Origin: Epiperipatus broadwayi
Lineage: Eukaryota > Onychophora > Udeonychophora > Euonychophora > Peripatidae
DNA length: 64,000 bases
Assembly (NCBI GenBank): GCA_028023455.1
Contig: JAQFVV010000031.1
Coordinates: forward strand, 2,852,001 to 2,916,000
Direction: 5' to 3'
In this document: positions 45,995 to 57,199 of the stretch, one piece after another
Numbering within the stretch: position 1 is the first letter of the stretch
Layout: each line of letters begins with the position of its first letter
Translations under genes and position numbers: made by a program
Notes under the pieces: model-generated
Databases searched by the model: none
What the model was told of the DNA's origin: nothing
The model's input: the letters and a program-made list of their open reading frames with translations, nothing else

Positions 45995-48900
45995 ATATTG
46001 AGGATGCTGTATGCTATCTTAGCTGATAATTAAGGTCAATCACATTCAAATAACAAAAAAGGAATTACTTTTGTAGTTAAAATTCTTATTTAACTATAAC
46101 ACATGTTATTTTGAAATTAAACCAAACAACTGTTAAGTATTTAGTTGCTAATTAAAATATCATCTAAAATTCAACTATGGATTATTGGAAAAAGTTTTTT
46201 TCAAAAAAATTATAAGTTTAAAGATTCATTAACTCTAGAATAAAATTTCTGCCCTAAAAATCGGCACCCAGTAATAAAAAGATATTTATATATAACAAAA
46301 GTGCATTTCATCTTATCTCAATCTTCTAATAAACTGAGGTAAATTTTTTCACTATTACGTATTCTTATAAGATTTCTCCCGATAAACGTAGCTGATCTGA
46401 AACTCTCTTATTAATCTAAATGATGAGGGGAGATGTAAAACGTAAGTAGCATTTATTCCACTTTTCATTCTTGTGTAAGATTTTTAGGGAACCAAGCTAG
46501 TAGTGTGACAAGCTCAAATCCTTAAAGAGCATTTAGTAATTCTTTAAAAGTTTTTCTGGAATCTTTCCATTAAATTCCAAACAAGTTTATATTTTGGGTT
46601 AACGAGATTTTGTATTCTCATTAGACCAACTCACTACTAGATAAATAATTTATAGCTATCATTAGTGTTAAGGATGTCAATGGAATTCTTGTTTTAAATT
46701 ATCTATTTTATTTATAGATACATATGCTTTTTAATTTAGCGAGTTAATTTTTGTAATAAACTTTTAACGTAGTTCTAGCAAGCCGTGAAGTTTAATCAAA
46801 ACTTCTTTCGATTTATAAAATAAACTCTCCAAAGATATTTATTTTGATTACATGACTTTTAATCTCAGTTCTTTCACTTTTTTTATTAATAAGTTTTCTG
46901 GAAGAAAAAGTAATTAAAAGATGAACAGATTTTATACTGTCATAAAAAATATTAATTATAGTTTTATTTATATATTGTTTTCATTATTTTAATTTTTTTC
47001 CTGAATGATTCTAATCAGTTTTTCTTTTTCCTACTTTAGATTTTACAGGTAGTTTGATGACAATTAAAAAAGAAGCAGTTATACTTGAAAGAAAAGCCAT
47101 TTCCAATTACAACTTCTATTCAATTTAAAAAGTCAAAACAAGATGATTTCATGAATAGAGGAAAAAAATAATACTTTAGAAGACATAATGATTATTATAT
47201 CTTAAAAAATTAATTGATTTTTATAAGAACTGTCTAAATTTTTGTCTTAAAAAATAATAAATAAAAATCTGATGATCCAATAGTTGAGTTGACTTGTAAA
47301 ATTCTCAAAGATCGAATTTTTAGAGCGTGTGTGACTATATCTGTATATGTATAGTTCTTGTCACAACCATCAAAACGACGTTTGACTAAACGGAGATTTC
47401 TTTTTACTTTCTTAAGAATCTAGTTTCAATCCTCAACTGAGAAATATCTTTGAGTCTATCATTGTATTAAATTTTACGAAGCGCTAATTATAATGAAACA
47501 ATAAAGGTAATATTATTTTTAGATCTCTTATAACCAATGGAAAAGGTTTAATTTGTATATTATTGAATATGGTCAATAAAGCCGTAATTCATTGTTTTTA
47601 AGAAGATTCAGAACAAAATCTAAATAGCATGGAAAAGAGGGGGAGGGTATTGGGAAACCATTAAAAGTTATAGATAACAGCAATTCAATAAGAGACATGT
47701 AAAATATAACTCATATTTTATAATTTAGATTCTTAAGTACAGATATTATTTTCTAAATGAGTGTGTCGAATATGTATATATAATTTTAATATCCATAAAC
47801 ATATATAATGTTTAAAACTGGTATTAATCTAAATTATAGTGATTAGATACTTTGGATAACATATTTTTATTTTGAGCAATTATGAAACTAATTTTATAAA
47901 TATCAATATGTAAGTGAAAAAATGTTTGGAATCATGGTTTAAGATTTGATAGATTTTAAGAAAATTTTATGTCACTGCTTACTGATAAAAAATTTAATGT
48001 TTTTGTGGGTAACTTTTAAGTCACTTCAATATAGAGTCTTCCAAGATTTAGAACATTTTCACAATCATGTGATACTATGTATTTATTACTTGAAAAATTT
48101 AGTTTCATATCAGTGCTTAAGTCATTCTTGGCAAGATTTAGTACATTTTCAAGTTTACCATCTTCTTCTTTTAGTTTTATTTAATAAAATTAATTTATTA
48201 GTAACAAGAGGAAAATAATAATAGGAATAAAATAAGGTAGGTACATGCAGAAGTTATTATAATTAATTACAATAAAAGTTGAACATTGTAACCTTCCATA
48301 ATGAAGCACTATTTTTAATAACAGTAGCTCCAAAGAAAAAAATGAATAGCAAATAGTACTAAAATAGAGTGGAAAGAAAATATTAGTAAAAGAATATGAA
48401 GAACAAATAATACTAAATATTGTTTCATGATCACCATTTTTCAATGTTTAATGGGATTATATGAAAGTTTAAAGAAAAATAGAGCTAGGAAATAAATAAT
48501 GCAATTTATGTAGAGATATATCTGGGATTAATATAACAGACAAAATATTCATAAAAATTATATTACAATAATAATGCAATGAGTTTTCACTGTACTTAGG
48601 AGAAAGTAAATGGAAATTATTTCAAATTGTCTAGATTTTAGAGATGATGTGATTATTTTTCAAATAATTTAGAAAATAATGTCAAAGATATTATTAATCA
48701 GAAAGAGAACCTTTTGAGTCATATATCTAAATTATTTACTCTAAGTGATGTTTAATCTTTATTATGAATGTTGTTCTGTTTTTTATAAGAGAAACTACTT
48801 CATTTGAGCTCACAATATCTGTGCTTTAATACTAAAGTAGATGATTACTATACAATTAAATATTTTTTCACAGTTTTTTTCTAATTTTACTAAGTTCTAC

Positions 48901-49135
48901 AATATTCCACTTAACACTAGACATGTTACCAATTCATGTAATCTATGTCATTTAAAGTAAGTGTTTAAATAAAAAAATATCACCAGAAGGCATAATAAGT
49001 TCGCAATGAAGTAAATTATTAGAACACCTTGCCATTAATTAATATTTTCTGCTTGCCTAATGGATTTTGAAGCCTTTTGAACATGAGGGTTATTATAAAT
49101 GTTTTTTATAAATATATACATAAATACAAATAAAC
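45995..49135. other. AT-rich stretch with no supported gene
   Basis: A 90-codon frame at 47,946-48,218 is Leu/His/Phe-rich with no motif and is not supported. No dispersed repeats recognised. Confidence 0.45.
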
Positions 49136-49139
49136 CATT

Positions 49140-50200
49140 TATATATGGAGTGTACCAATAGCTTTAACAAGTTTTTATTGATAAATATCACAAGAGAAAG
49201 CATTTAAAATTATCTAGAATTATCCCTATTCTCAGACAGTTGGTTTCAAGCTTGGCTCACCTCAATGAGGAGCTAGGACATTCAGACACTAGATCTAAAA
49301 TACTAACTCCAATTCCAGCACTTTTCTAATACATAATATTAAGTAGAAAATCTAAAATTCTTGGTCACTTATTAATAAGAGCTTGTTAGAGCTATTGGTA
49401 TGCTCCCTATGTTACATATCTATAATACAAGCTTAAAACAAGTCAGGTGATATATGACTTGCTTTATTGATTATTATAATTTTTCCCTTGAAGTTTTGGT
49501 AATGTTACATTGCTGAGGCTATTAATATATGGTGAGGCTGAAATGTTTTCAAACCCATATAGCTATTTAAGTTAGATAGCTGGGTTTAAAGACATTTAAG
49601 TGTTTGAAAATTTCAGATTTTCTCATTAATAGTTATGTATTAGATAAGTGCTGGCTTTTGAATTGGTATTTTAGTATCTAGTGACTGAATGTCCTAGCTT
49701 CTTACTGAAGTGAGCCAAAATCTTGAAATGATTGGTCTGAGGATAGAGATAATTTTAGATATAGATTTTCTTGTAGCACTTATCAATAAGAGCTTGTTAG
49801 AGCTATTGGTATGCTCCCTATATTACACATCTATAATACAAGCTAAAAAAAAGTTTTCCGAGGCTATTAATATATGGTGGGGAAATGTTTTCAGACTCAT
49901 ATAACTATTTAAGTTAGATAACTGGATTTAAAGACATTTTACATATTAAATAAGTTCTGGCTTTTGACTTGGTATTTTAGATCTAGTGTCTGAATGCCCT
50001 AGCTTCTCACTGAAATAAGTCAAAAGCTTGAAACTGATTGGTCTGAGAATAAGGATAATTCTAGATAGAGATTTTAAATGCTTTCTATTGTGGCACTTTT
50101 CAATAAGAGCTTGTTAGAACTATTGGTATATTCCCTATATGACAATATCTGTAATACAAGCTTAAAACAAGTCATATAATATATGACTTGCTTTATTGAT
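49140..50200. mobile_element. Multi-arm foldback element, family F copy 2
   Basis: The arm at 49,190-49,335 is the reverse complement of two later arms, 49,625-49,770 and 49,945-50,085, which are direct repeats of each other. A unit containing GAGCTTGTTAGARCTATTGG occurs three times in the same direction (49,366-49,441, 49,774-49,846, 50,091-50,165). Two of these are followed by an AAGTCA...TATATGACTTG short palindrome. The block GAGGCTATTAATATATGGTG is also duplicated (49,517 and 49,859). The layout is one arm, a spacer and two tandem opposite arms. Non-coding. It ends at (TA)n where PLE-4 begins. Confidence 0.75.
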
Positions 50201-50217
50201 TTTATATATATATATAT

Positions 50218-51295
50218 AAAACATATATCGAAAACATAGATCACTTAGAGATATACTTGTCAAAACAAATTTTATTAGTAGTTCTGTACAGGAAAAAGGA
50301 TGTTCTCCATGTAAAGATAAAAGATGTTTTACATGTAAACATATTGTTGTGACAAAAGTGGTCTTTAGTACTAAGAATTGTAATTTCAAATGGTATATTC
50401 CTAATTGTTAATTTGATATATTTGATAGAGTGTAGTAGATGTTTAAATCAGTATATAGGTGAGTCAGCAAATAGTTTACATGTCAGAATGACTAATCATA
50501 GATTTGACATTTTGCATAAGAATAAAGATAGACCAGTTTCAAAACATTTTAACTTACCGAATCATTCAATTGATGATTTAAAAGTAGTGATTCTTCAGGC
50601 AGGTTTTTCTTCTACAAGGGAGAGGAAACAAAAGGAGAGTTTTTTTATTTTTAAATTCAAGACCTTAGAACCACATGGATTGAATTTGAACACTGGAACT
50701 ATTACATCTCTGGGTTACCTGGTCTCCTAAATGATTTCTATATGTGTGTTTTTTATGTGAAAATTTTCTTATATGAGATTTTTTATGTAAAGATTGGTTA
50801 CATGGATGTTTAATTTCTGTGTTTAATTGGTTTATAGATAAATAATTAGTTATAAATTATTGTACTTTGCGCTAACTATAATTTTTGATTAAAATGTATA
50901 AGTATTTTAGTTTTTAATGAATATTAATGTGAGCACAGCTATTTTTTGTATGTGAGTATAGTTTAATTTTTCTATGTATGCACATATGTATATTTTAATT
51001 TTTAATTTTGGATTTTTTATTTTTATATTTATTTTAATTTAAATAGAATTTAAGCTTGATTAGGAGGAAATGTAGTTTTTTTTTTGTGTTTGAATTTTGT
51101 TATTGATTGGGTAGATATTCTCTGTTAGATTTTGTGACCAATCAGGGGGGTTTTGTTAAATTTTTAATCTTTTACCAAATCTGTAATTTTTGATTATGGC
51201 CATTTTACTGTGTATTTTTTTCTTTCTGATGAAAACCAGTCCTCTGGTTGAAATATAATATTATTTATTGGATTTATAAGTTTTTTTTTGTTTTT
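50218..51295 (+). pseudogene. Penelope-like retroelement fragment PLE-4: zinc-binding linker plus GIY-YIG nuclease, second lineage
   Basis: The plus strand begins RKHRSLRDILVKTNF, followed by a Cys-rich linker CSPCKDKRCFTCKH. After one frame break near 50,405 comes a 105-codon nuclease frame (50,413-50,730): LIYLIECSRCLNQYIGESAN (GIY-YIG signature), HRFDI, PVSKHFNLPNHSIDDLKVVI, an Arg/Glu block RERKQKESFFIFKFKTLEPH and GLNLNTG near the end. This is the Penelope/Neptune-like C-terminus seen in vertebrates and invertebrates and is clearly distinct from PLE-1 to PLE-3. The RT is absent (5' truncation at (TA)n). Catalytic Arg and Glu candidates are retained, so the nuclease frame is unusually well preserved. 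Confidence 0.88.
51215..51275 (+). ncRNA. Hammerhead-ribozyme-like motif with canonical core, PLE-4 3' region
   Basis: CTGATGA (51,226-51,232) is followed by a perfect 6-bp stem II, AACCAG / CTGGTT with loop TCCT (51,234-51,249), and GAAA (51,250-51,253). This is the canonical hammerhead core order. Stem III (ATA / TAT around TAA) would be very short, and stem I is not clearly formed, so the fold is incomplete by eye. It lies about 500 bases after the PLE-4 stop, near the element end. Confidence 0.45.
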
Positions 51296-51299
51296 ATAT

Positions 51300-51740
51300 A
51301 TATAAAATTCAAACAAATATATTTAACCCAGTATTCAAAATTAAATAATATATTCTTTACTAGAAGTACTTTCAATTGTTTCACTAACAATCTTTATCAA
51401 CTGTTAATACAAACATACAAAAAATAAAAACTTGCATTACCCATCATTCATTCCATTCAAATTTCCCACAATTCTGTTGTCTTTATATTAGCCGATTGTC
51501 TATTCATTAAACCACCTCTATTCCTAGATATCATCATTGCCTCTTTAATTTTACGTTTTGTACTACACCTTTCAATTTGAATAATTTTTATATCTCTATT
51601 ATTAAATTTAAAACCATAATTACATGTTTTATTATGATCAAATATAATTGATGGAGTATTCATATTTACCGAAGATATATTTTCTTTCTGTACACGTTTA
51701 TATAATATATCGTTTTTGTTATGTACATTTGGATTCCCCT
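51300..51740 (-). pseudogene. Penelope-like retroelement fragment PLE-3: end of GIY-YIG domain and 3' region
   Basis: The minus strand from about 51,720 reads NKNDILYKRVQKEN, then IIFDHNKTCNYGFKF, IERCSTKRKIKEAM and LMNRQSANIKTTELWEI to the stop at 51,457. It is closely related to the C-termini of PLE-1 and PLE-2. The 3' untranslated part follows, with a hammerhead-like motif, and ends at TA repeats at 51,297-51,304, where PLE-4 also ends (tail-to-tail). The 5' side is joined at about 51,740 to a short inverted copy of its own 3' end. Confidence 0.85.
51359..51405 (-). ncRNA. Hammerhead-like motif in PLE-3 3' region
   Basis: The minus strand reads AACAG, TTGATAA, a 7-bp stem II (GATTGTT / AACAATT around AGTGA), then GAAAGTACTTC and TAG. 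It is the same layout as PLE-1 with a fully different yet complementary stem II. Confidence 0.42.
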
Positions 51741-51790
51741 ATATTATTTAATTTTGAATACTGTGTTAAATATATTTGTTTGAATTATTA
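51741..51790 (+). repeat. Inverted 50-bp copy of the PLE-3 3' end
   Basis: TATTATTTAATTTTGAATAC and onward to TATTTGTTTGAATT on the plus strand repeats the sequence found at the minus-strand 3' end of PLE-3 (51,300-51,352), with about one difference. This is the same head-to-head arrangement as at PLE-2, with a far shorter second copy. Confidence 0.75.
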
Positions 51791-51816
51791 TTATATGATT
51801 TAAAAATACAGACATT

Positions 51817-51900
51817 TAATGGTTGTAGTTATAAATATCATTAGCACAAGTAATATTTATATGGTTGTAGTTATAAATATCATTAGCACAAGTAATATGC
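51817..51900. repeat. Tandem duplication of a 41-42 bp unit
   Basis: ATGGTTGTAGTTATAAATAT followed by CATTAGCACAAGTAATAT occurs twice in succession. Confidence 0.9.
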
Positions 51901-52049
51901 ATATACAATCAGCTTTCAAAAACCTCAATTTATGTCTATCTCAGTTACAATCTATTAGGCAATGTAAAAAAGTGTTTAGCTAAGTTTGGCTTAACTCAAA
52001 GATAAAGCCAGTAAACTTAACTGAGACAAAATAATGCATGAAAAAAAGA

Positions 52050-53590
52050 AGAAGTAATATGAAGATATTTAAAAATGACCTATTAAGAAAATATTAAAAA
52101 GAGTTAATAATGATATAAGAATATAGCTGTGCATTGAAAAAAAAGTGAAGAAAAGTTTTTAAAGTATTTTAAAACAACAGTCTGATCTTGAAATGAAAGT
52201 TATTTTAACAATAAGAAGATGGAATTACTGTTAAAAAAAAGAATGATATCAAAAAACATGTGGAAAAGTTCTACAAAGAATTATATAGTAAGAAAAAACA
52301 AAAAACAAAGTAACTCCTACAATTAGTACATCTTCTGAATTGCCATACATTTTAAATGAAGTAATGAGATATACAATTAAATTGATAAAGATGAAGTTAT
52401 TAATGATATTTTAAAAAAATTAAATAAAAAAATAGAAAAATTGCTAGCAAAATTACACATTATATGTCTAAATGATAAAGATGTACCAGATGATTGGAAG
52501 AATGCATTAGTAATACTAATATTTAAAAAATAATAGTAGGGAAAGCATTAAAAATTTCAGACTTATCAATCTTCTATTAGTACTATGCAAAATCTTTTTC
52601 CATGATAATTACAACTAGTCTACAATAAAGTTTGGATTACCAAAAGAATAAGCTGTATTTAAAAATGGTTTACTTCAAGTATTGAGATAAGTTACAGAAA
52701 GAATAAATGAATATGAGTTATCATTATGAAAAGGTATTTAATTGTATTTATCAAAATACAACTGGGAAAATTGGATTACTTGATATTTTAAGAGGATTAG
52801 TATTAATAAAAGTGTATGACAAGATGTCCAAACATTTTATAGCAGTTTTCAAAGAAGTATTTGGTGAATTAAAATGGAAAACTAAGAAAGTAAAGTTAAA
52901 TGGATATTATTTTATATTATCTAATATTTTACAGATGATATGCTTATTTTTTTTTTTATACAAATAATACTTCAGAGCTTTAGGAAATGTCTCAAGAATT
53001 ATTAGATGAAAGTAAAAAGTTAGAACTAAAAATTGATTTTTTCCAAAAGAAAAAAAATAAGATTGATAATCTTGGATTAGAAGGCATAAATGACTATAAT
53101 ATCTTGGGCTGATTATTAATACAAATTAAAGCATAATGTAAAATATTATTCATAGATTTTAATTTAAATAGAATGCTTTTAGTAAAATAACTATATTAAA
53201 GGAAATATTCCTGTGTGCTTGAAAGTAAAATTTACGATAGACGTGCTTTATATATTTTTATTTATGAATCTGGGATTTGAACCCATAACAAAATAACAAT
53301 ACGGAAACTTCAAATCACTTAACAGAGCATGACAAAATGCATGTTGGGAGTAACAATAAAGGATCAAAAAAATATTATTGAAATAATTAGGAGAATGAAA
53401 TGGATCTCAAATGAAGATATTACTAGCAAAGATAATAATATATAGGTAGCTGAAATTTTAAATTGGGTTCCAAGATATAGATAAAAAAATTATAATTGTA
53501 ATAAGGAAAAGAGTGCCTATAAATTGGAAAAACTGGGTTAAACTTGAAAAGACTTTCATCCTCCAGCAAATGAGTTAATAAAAATTGAAA
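52050..53590 (+). pseudogene. Decayed RTE-like LINE, reverse transcriptase region, copy 2
   Basis: Joined frames on the plus strand give IKKHVEKFYKELYSKK (connector before RT), DVPDDWKNALVILIFKK (RT start), NFRLINLLLVLCKIF, VTERINEYELSL, a region after the lost YADD (near 52,935, a TDDMLIFF-like remnant), and the 3' end KLEKTFILQQ at about 53,560, parallel to ELGETFILQ in the copy at 12,462-13,175. Frame breaks occur about every 100 bases, so it is older or less constrained than copy 1. The endonuclease domain is missing. An 86-codon frame at 52,707 is a surviving piece. Confidence 0.72.
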
Positions 53591-53599
53591 ATTATGATG

Positions 53600-54350
53600 G
53601 TGATTTTAAAATACTACAAAACAATAATATTATTTTTTCATTTTCTAATTCAATAATATTATAATATCATTAAGAAAGGGCTTCATATTTTTTTTATGAA
53701 ACATTAATTTTTTTCCTTCCTTTAAAATCTAATAAAAAAATCTAGTTTCAAATCTTACATATATAGTTATCTAAAGAATTAAATATTTTGATTGATTAAT
53801 TATTCAAAATCTTCTAAAAAAAAAGACACTTTTTTTTTGTAATTTTTGTGAGTAAAAAAATATCAAAAAAATTGCTATACATATTTTTAATTACTTTTTT
53901 TATTTTTAAAACATTTATTTTTGAAATCTGAAAAGTCATGTTATTTTACTAATAGTACTATGATAAATATATAAACAAATACTTCTATCTTATACTTAAA
54001 ATAATAAAAAACAATAATTATGATATTAATACTTACTTTAATAAAATAGAAAAATAATTATTAAAAATATATATGATTAATATGAGTTAAAAATAAAATC
54101 TTTTATAGATAATAATATAAATTTAGTATTGGAAATAAATAAGAAAGTAGAAGAATATAAAAAATTATAAATTAATTTTTGTTGAAGTGGATATTATATC
54201 TCTGTAGGCAAATGTAGATCATGTTACCACAAACGTCATGTTTTAACAAAACAATAGAATATTATAATAATCTGTTTTTAATGCTATACTACACTAAGAA
54301 TTAAATGGAATCTATTTAATTTCTTTATCTAATATTTTTAATAGACTCTA
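53600..54350. other. AT-rich stretch with a possible PLE linker remnant
   Basis: Near 54,195-54,250 the plus strand reads GKCRSCYHKRHVLTKQ, reminiscent of the Cys-rich linker ahead of GIY-YIG in PLE-4, but nothing else supports it. The rest is featureless. Confidence 0.3.
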
Positions 54351-54358
54351 AATAAAAA

Positions 54359-54563
54359 CAATAATAAAGCAGATTGAAGTTTAAATCTGACTAGAAGTTT
54401 AAATACATTTTGTTCAACATGCAAAAACAAACTGTTTGAAGTTTTGAAGGCAAATTATTAAACAAACAATTTTATTATTTACAAATAGTTTATCTTTGCC
54501 TATTGAATTGAAATGTACTTAAACTTCTAGACATATATAAATTTTAATCTGTTTCTGTTATTG
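54359..54563. mobile_element. Small hairpin element, arms about 80 bp
   Basis: CAATAATAAAGCAGATTGAA... (54,359-54,440) pairs with 54,484-54,563; the common core is CTAGAAGTTTAARTACATTT. The spacer is about 43 bp. No second copy found here. Confidence 0.7.
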
Positions 54564-54579
54564 TCTACATTTACAATTT

Positions 54580-56045
54580 ATTTAAATATCACAGACATCC
54601 TAATTGTAGCCTTGACAGAGAATGCTGTAATATTCTATTAGTTTGCTTAAGCATGTTCTGGTGATGTAATTTACATGTAGCAAACTAGTTAGCTGTTAGT
54701 ATTTGTATTTTATTATAAATATAGATGTACAAAAACTAATTAATAACTGAAACACACAGGCTTATTTTATGATAAATAATTAAAATCTATAAAACATTTA
54801 ACTTATTAATAGAATTAACTATATTGTGTTGTAAAGATGTCATTTTTTGTTTTAATAATTAACAAAAATTATTAATGAGTATTTTCACTAGTAAATTTGA
54901 AAAGACTATAAAGAGTATTATTAATAAAGAAATATGTTATAAAGATACATAGATCTTTATTTATTAATATTGAATAACAATAATATATAAATTAAAAATT
55001 TAGAAAAAATTTAAATAAGATAGATGAAAAGTTAAAATTTATTGCGGAACAAAAATGAAATGATAAAATTAGTTTCTTAGATATTTTCAATAGAAATAAA
55101 AATTAATAATAATATTATAAAAAATAAAACAAGAATATTTAAAAAAAATTAAAGCATATAACAGATTAATTAATTCAAATCTAAATAGCATACTAAATCT
55201 CAATAGTTTATGTATAATAAAAAATATTAAAATTATACAAGAATATAAACGAAGTAATTATCCAATGAAAAAAATTAATTTACTATATAAAGAAAATAAA
55301 AAATATAAATAAGAATAATAAGTGATGCTTAAAAAAGAATGAAGAAAATAGAAATAAAAAATAATAATTGTATAGTTATGAAGATAAATAATAAGAACAT
55401 ATCTAATAAAATTATAACCAAAAGAAATAGTAAACAAAAATAAATTAGATTTTCAAATTACTAATAAAAATATAATAGAAATTTTAATTAATAATATATA
55501 TACATTTTAAGTAATAAATATGATATAAATGAAATAAAATGTGAGCAATGTTATAAAAATAATAAGTTTAATAACTATATGAGGAAAACTAAGAATTCTA
55601 GGGGAAAAAACTAAGAATGCTATGGGAAAAAGATTAAATTAGCAATAAATATGATTTTTAAAAAATCAGTTAAAATTTATACAAAAGAAATATGTCATAT
55701 TAAATATTTTATTAAAATTAGAAAAGAAAAAAATCAAAAAATAAAGAGCAATAATAATGGAAAATTTAAACTAAGTTTTAAAAAAATTGTTTAAAAATTT
55801 TTTTTATGATAAATTAATTATTTGCAATAATGTAAAGAATATAAAAATTAATAAAATGTAAATTGTAATTATAAATAAAAATATTAATAAAGTAAAAACA
55901 TAAATATATTTTAAGTCTTAATATAATAAATACTGTTTTAATGAAAAGAATTATAAAATAATTTATACAATGTGATATAAATAATATAAACCATTATTAT
56001 AGAGTATATACCTAAATATTCATTTAACTACAAGTATATTATCTA
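54580..56045. other. Extremely A-rich stretch, possibly a very old PLE remnant
   Basis: Plus-strand frames near 55,025-55,085 read EKLKFIAEQK then NDKISFLDI, resembling the INFLDL block after RT motif C of PLEs, and IKCEQCYKNNKF near 55,540 resembles the start of a GIY-YIG linker. Every frame is interrupted and the composition is so biased that chance similarity is possible. Confidence 0.25.
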
Positions 56046-56049
56046 TACT

Positions 56050-56180
56050 GAACTTACAGTAATTAGAAGAGATTTGAACTCAAATTTTCAAGCTCCCTGG
56101 TCATGGGTATTGGTTGTATAAGATGGAATGAATAGATATAGGGAGCTTAAAAATTTGAGTTCAAATACTTTCTAATTATA
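56050..56180. mobile_element. Small tRNA-like inverted element, related to family C
   Basis: TAATTAGAAGAGATTTGAAC (left) and its near complement at the right end (GAGTTCAAATACTTTCTAAT) enclose about 60 bp. The arms contain the B-box-like GTTCAAAT and GGGAGCTT. One arm matches the single unit at 8,600-8,665. Confidence 0.65.
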
Positions 56181-56189
56181 CTAAATAAT

Positions 56190-56535
56190 TATACTAAATA
56201 TTAAGTTTAAAAATCTAGAGCATTTTCAACACCTTAGTACTACACTCATAGTTATCAACACAACATTTCATTGTTAAATATTTTTAAAATGCACTTTCAT
56301 TTATTTTAATGAAAATGGTTTTCCAATTTATTGTTTATTCATTTTGTTTATATATATTTTTTCATGATTATAAACACATACATTTGTAGATTTACTTTTT
56401 ATTTTTTTCTATATAAGTGAATGTTGTGCTTTTTTTATTCTTTACTTTGTCTTAGTTTCCCAATCAATTAAATAAATAATTATTAAAAATTATGCTATAA
56501 AATATAAAAAAAATATTTATATTTGATAACATAGG
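56190..56535. other. AT-rich stretch with no recognisable feature
   Basis: Nothing recognised on either strand. Confidence 0.45.
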
Positions 56536-56540
56536 TAAAG

Positions 56541-56581
<41 letters not shown>
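56541..56581. repeat. (CA)n(TA)n compound microsatellite
   Basis: About nine CA units followed by about twelve TA units. Confidence 0.92.
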
Positions 56582-56726
56582 TATTTGTATTGAATATAAG
56601 GTTAAATTTCTAAGTCTTTATATTGTTTTTATATTCTTTATAAAAATTATAAAAATGCCAATGTTGGATTAAAAATCAACTAACTCCTTGCAGGGCATGC
56701 ATTTTCACGAATCAAATGTGACATCA

Positions 56727-57190
56727 TCAGTTGCTCAGGAAATCAGATGAGATCACATTAGAGTAGCAACTCAGTTTCTATTTAGATGGACTTGAGACAT
56801 TTAATTTGATATTAAAGTTTGTATGGGAATTTTAGTAGTAATTTAACTAAAACTCAACTATATTGGCTTAATGTTAATTGATTAGGCAGAGATTATTTTA
56901 TCCTCATATATAATAATAATGTTAATAGATTATATATTTATGTGTAATTAATATTCACATATTAAATTGTTTATTTGAAAGCAAGATTATTAAGAAATGA
57001 ATTGGATTATAAGCTCTGCCTTATCAATCACCATAAAACTGAGCAAAGAATACTTTAGTTGCTAAAATTAATGTTCTAACTTTAATATCAAATTTGGCAT
57101 TATAATTCTATTTAAATAGAAGTTGAATTGCTATGTTAAATGTGATCTCAACTGGTCTCGCAAATAGTTAATGACCAACTGATAAAAACA
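56727..57190. mobile_element. Palindromic (foldback/MITE-like) element, about 460 bp, family E
   Basis: The left arm (about 56,730-56,900) and the right arm (about 57,000-57,190) are imperfect reverse complements: ATCAGTTG, GAGATCACATT, TTTGATATTAAAGTT and AAGGCAGAG-like blocks occur in the same order from both ends. The centre is AT-rich. It is more diverged between arms than the hairpin at 8,111, so probably older. No coding capacity. Confidence 0.7.
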
Positions 57191-57199
57191 TATGTCTGT

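Noticed and set aside
54980-55800. Possible very old PLE (KISFLDI and IKCEQC blocks)
   Set aside because: Frames are interrupted throughout and the A-rich composition makes Lys/Ile/Asn matches likely by chance; kept only as a low-confidence note.
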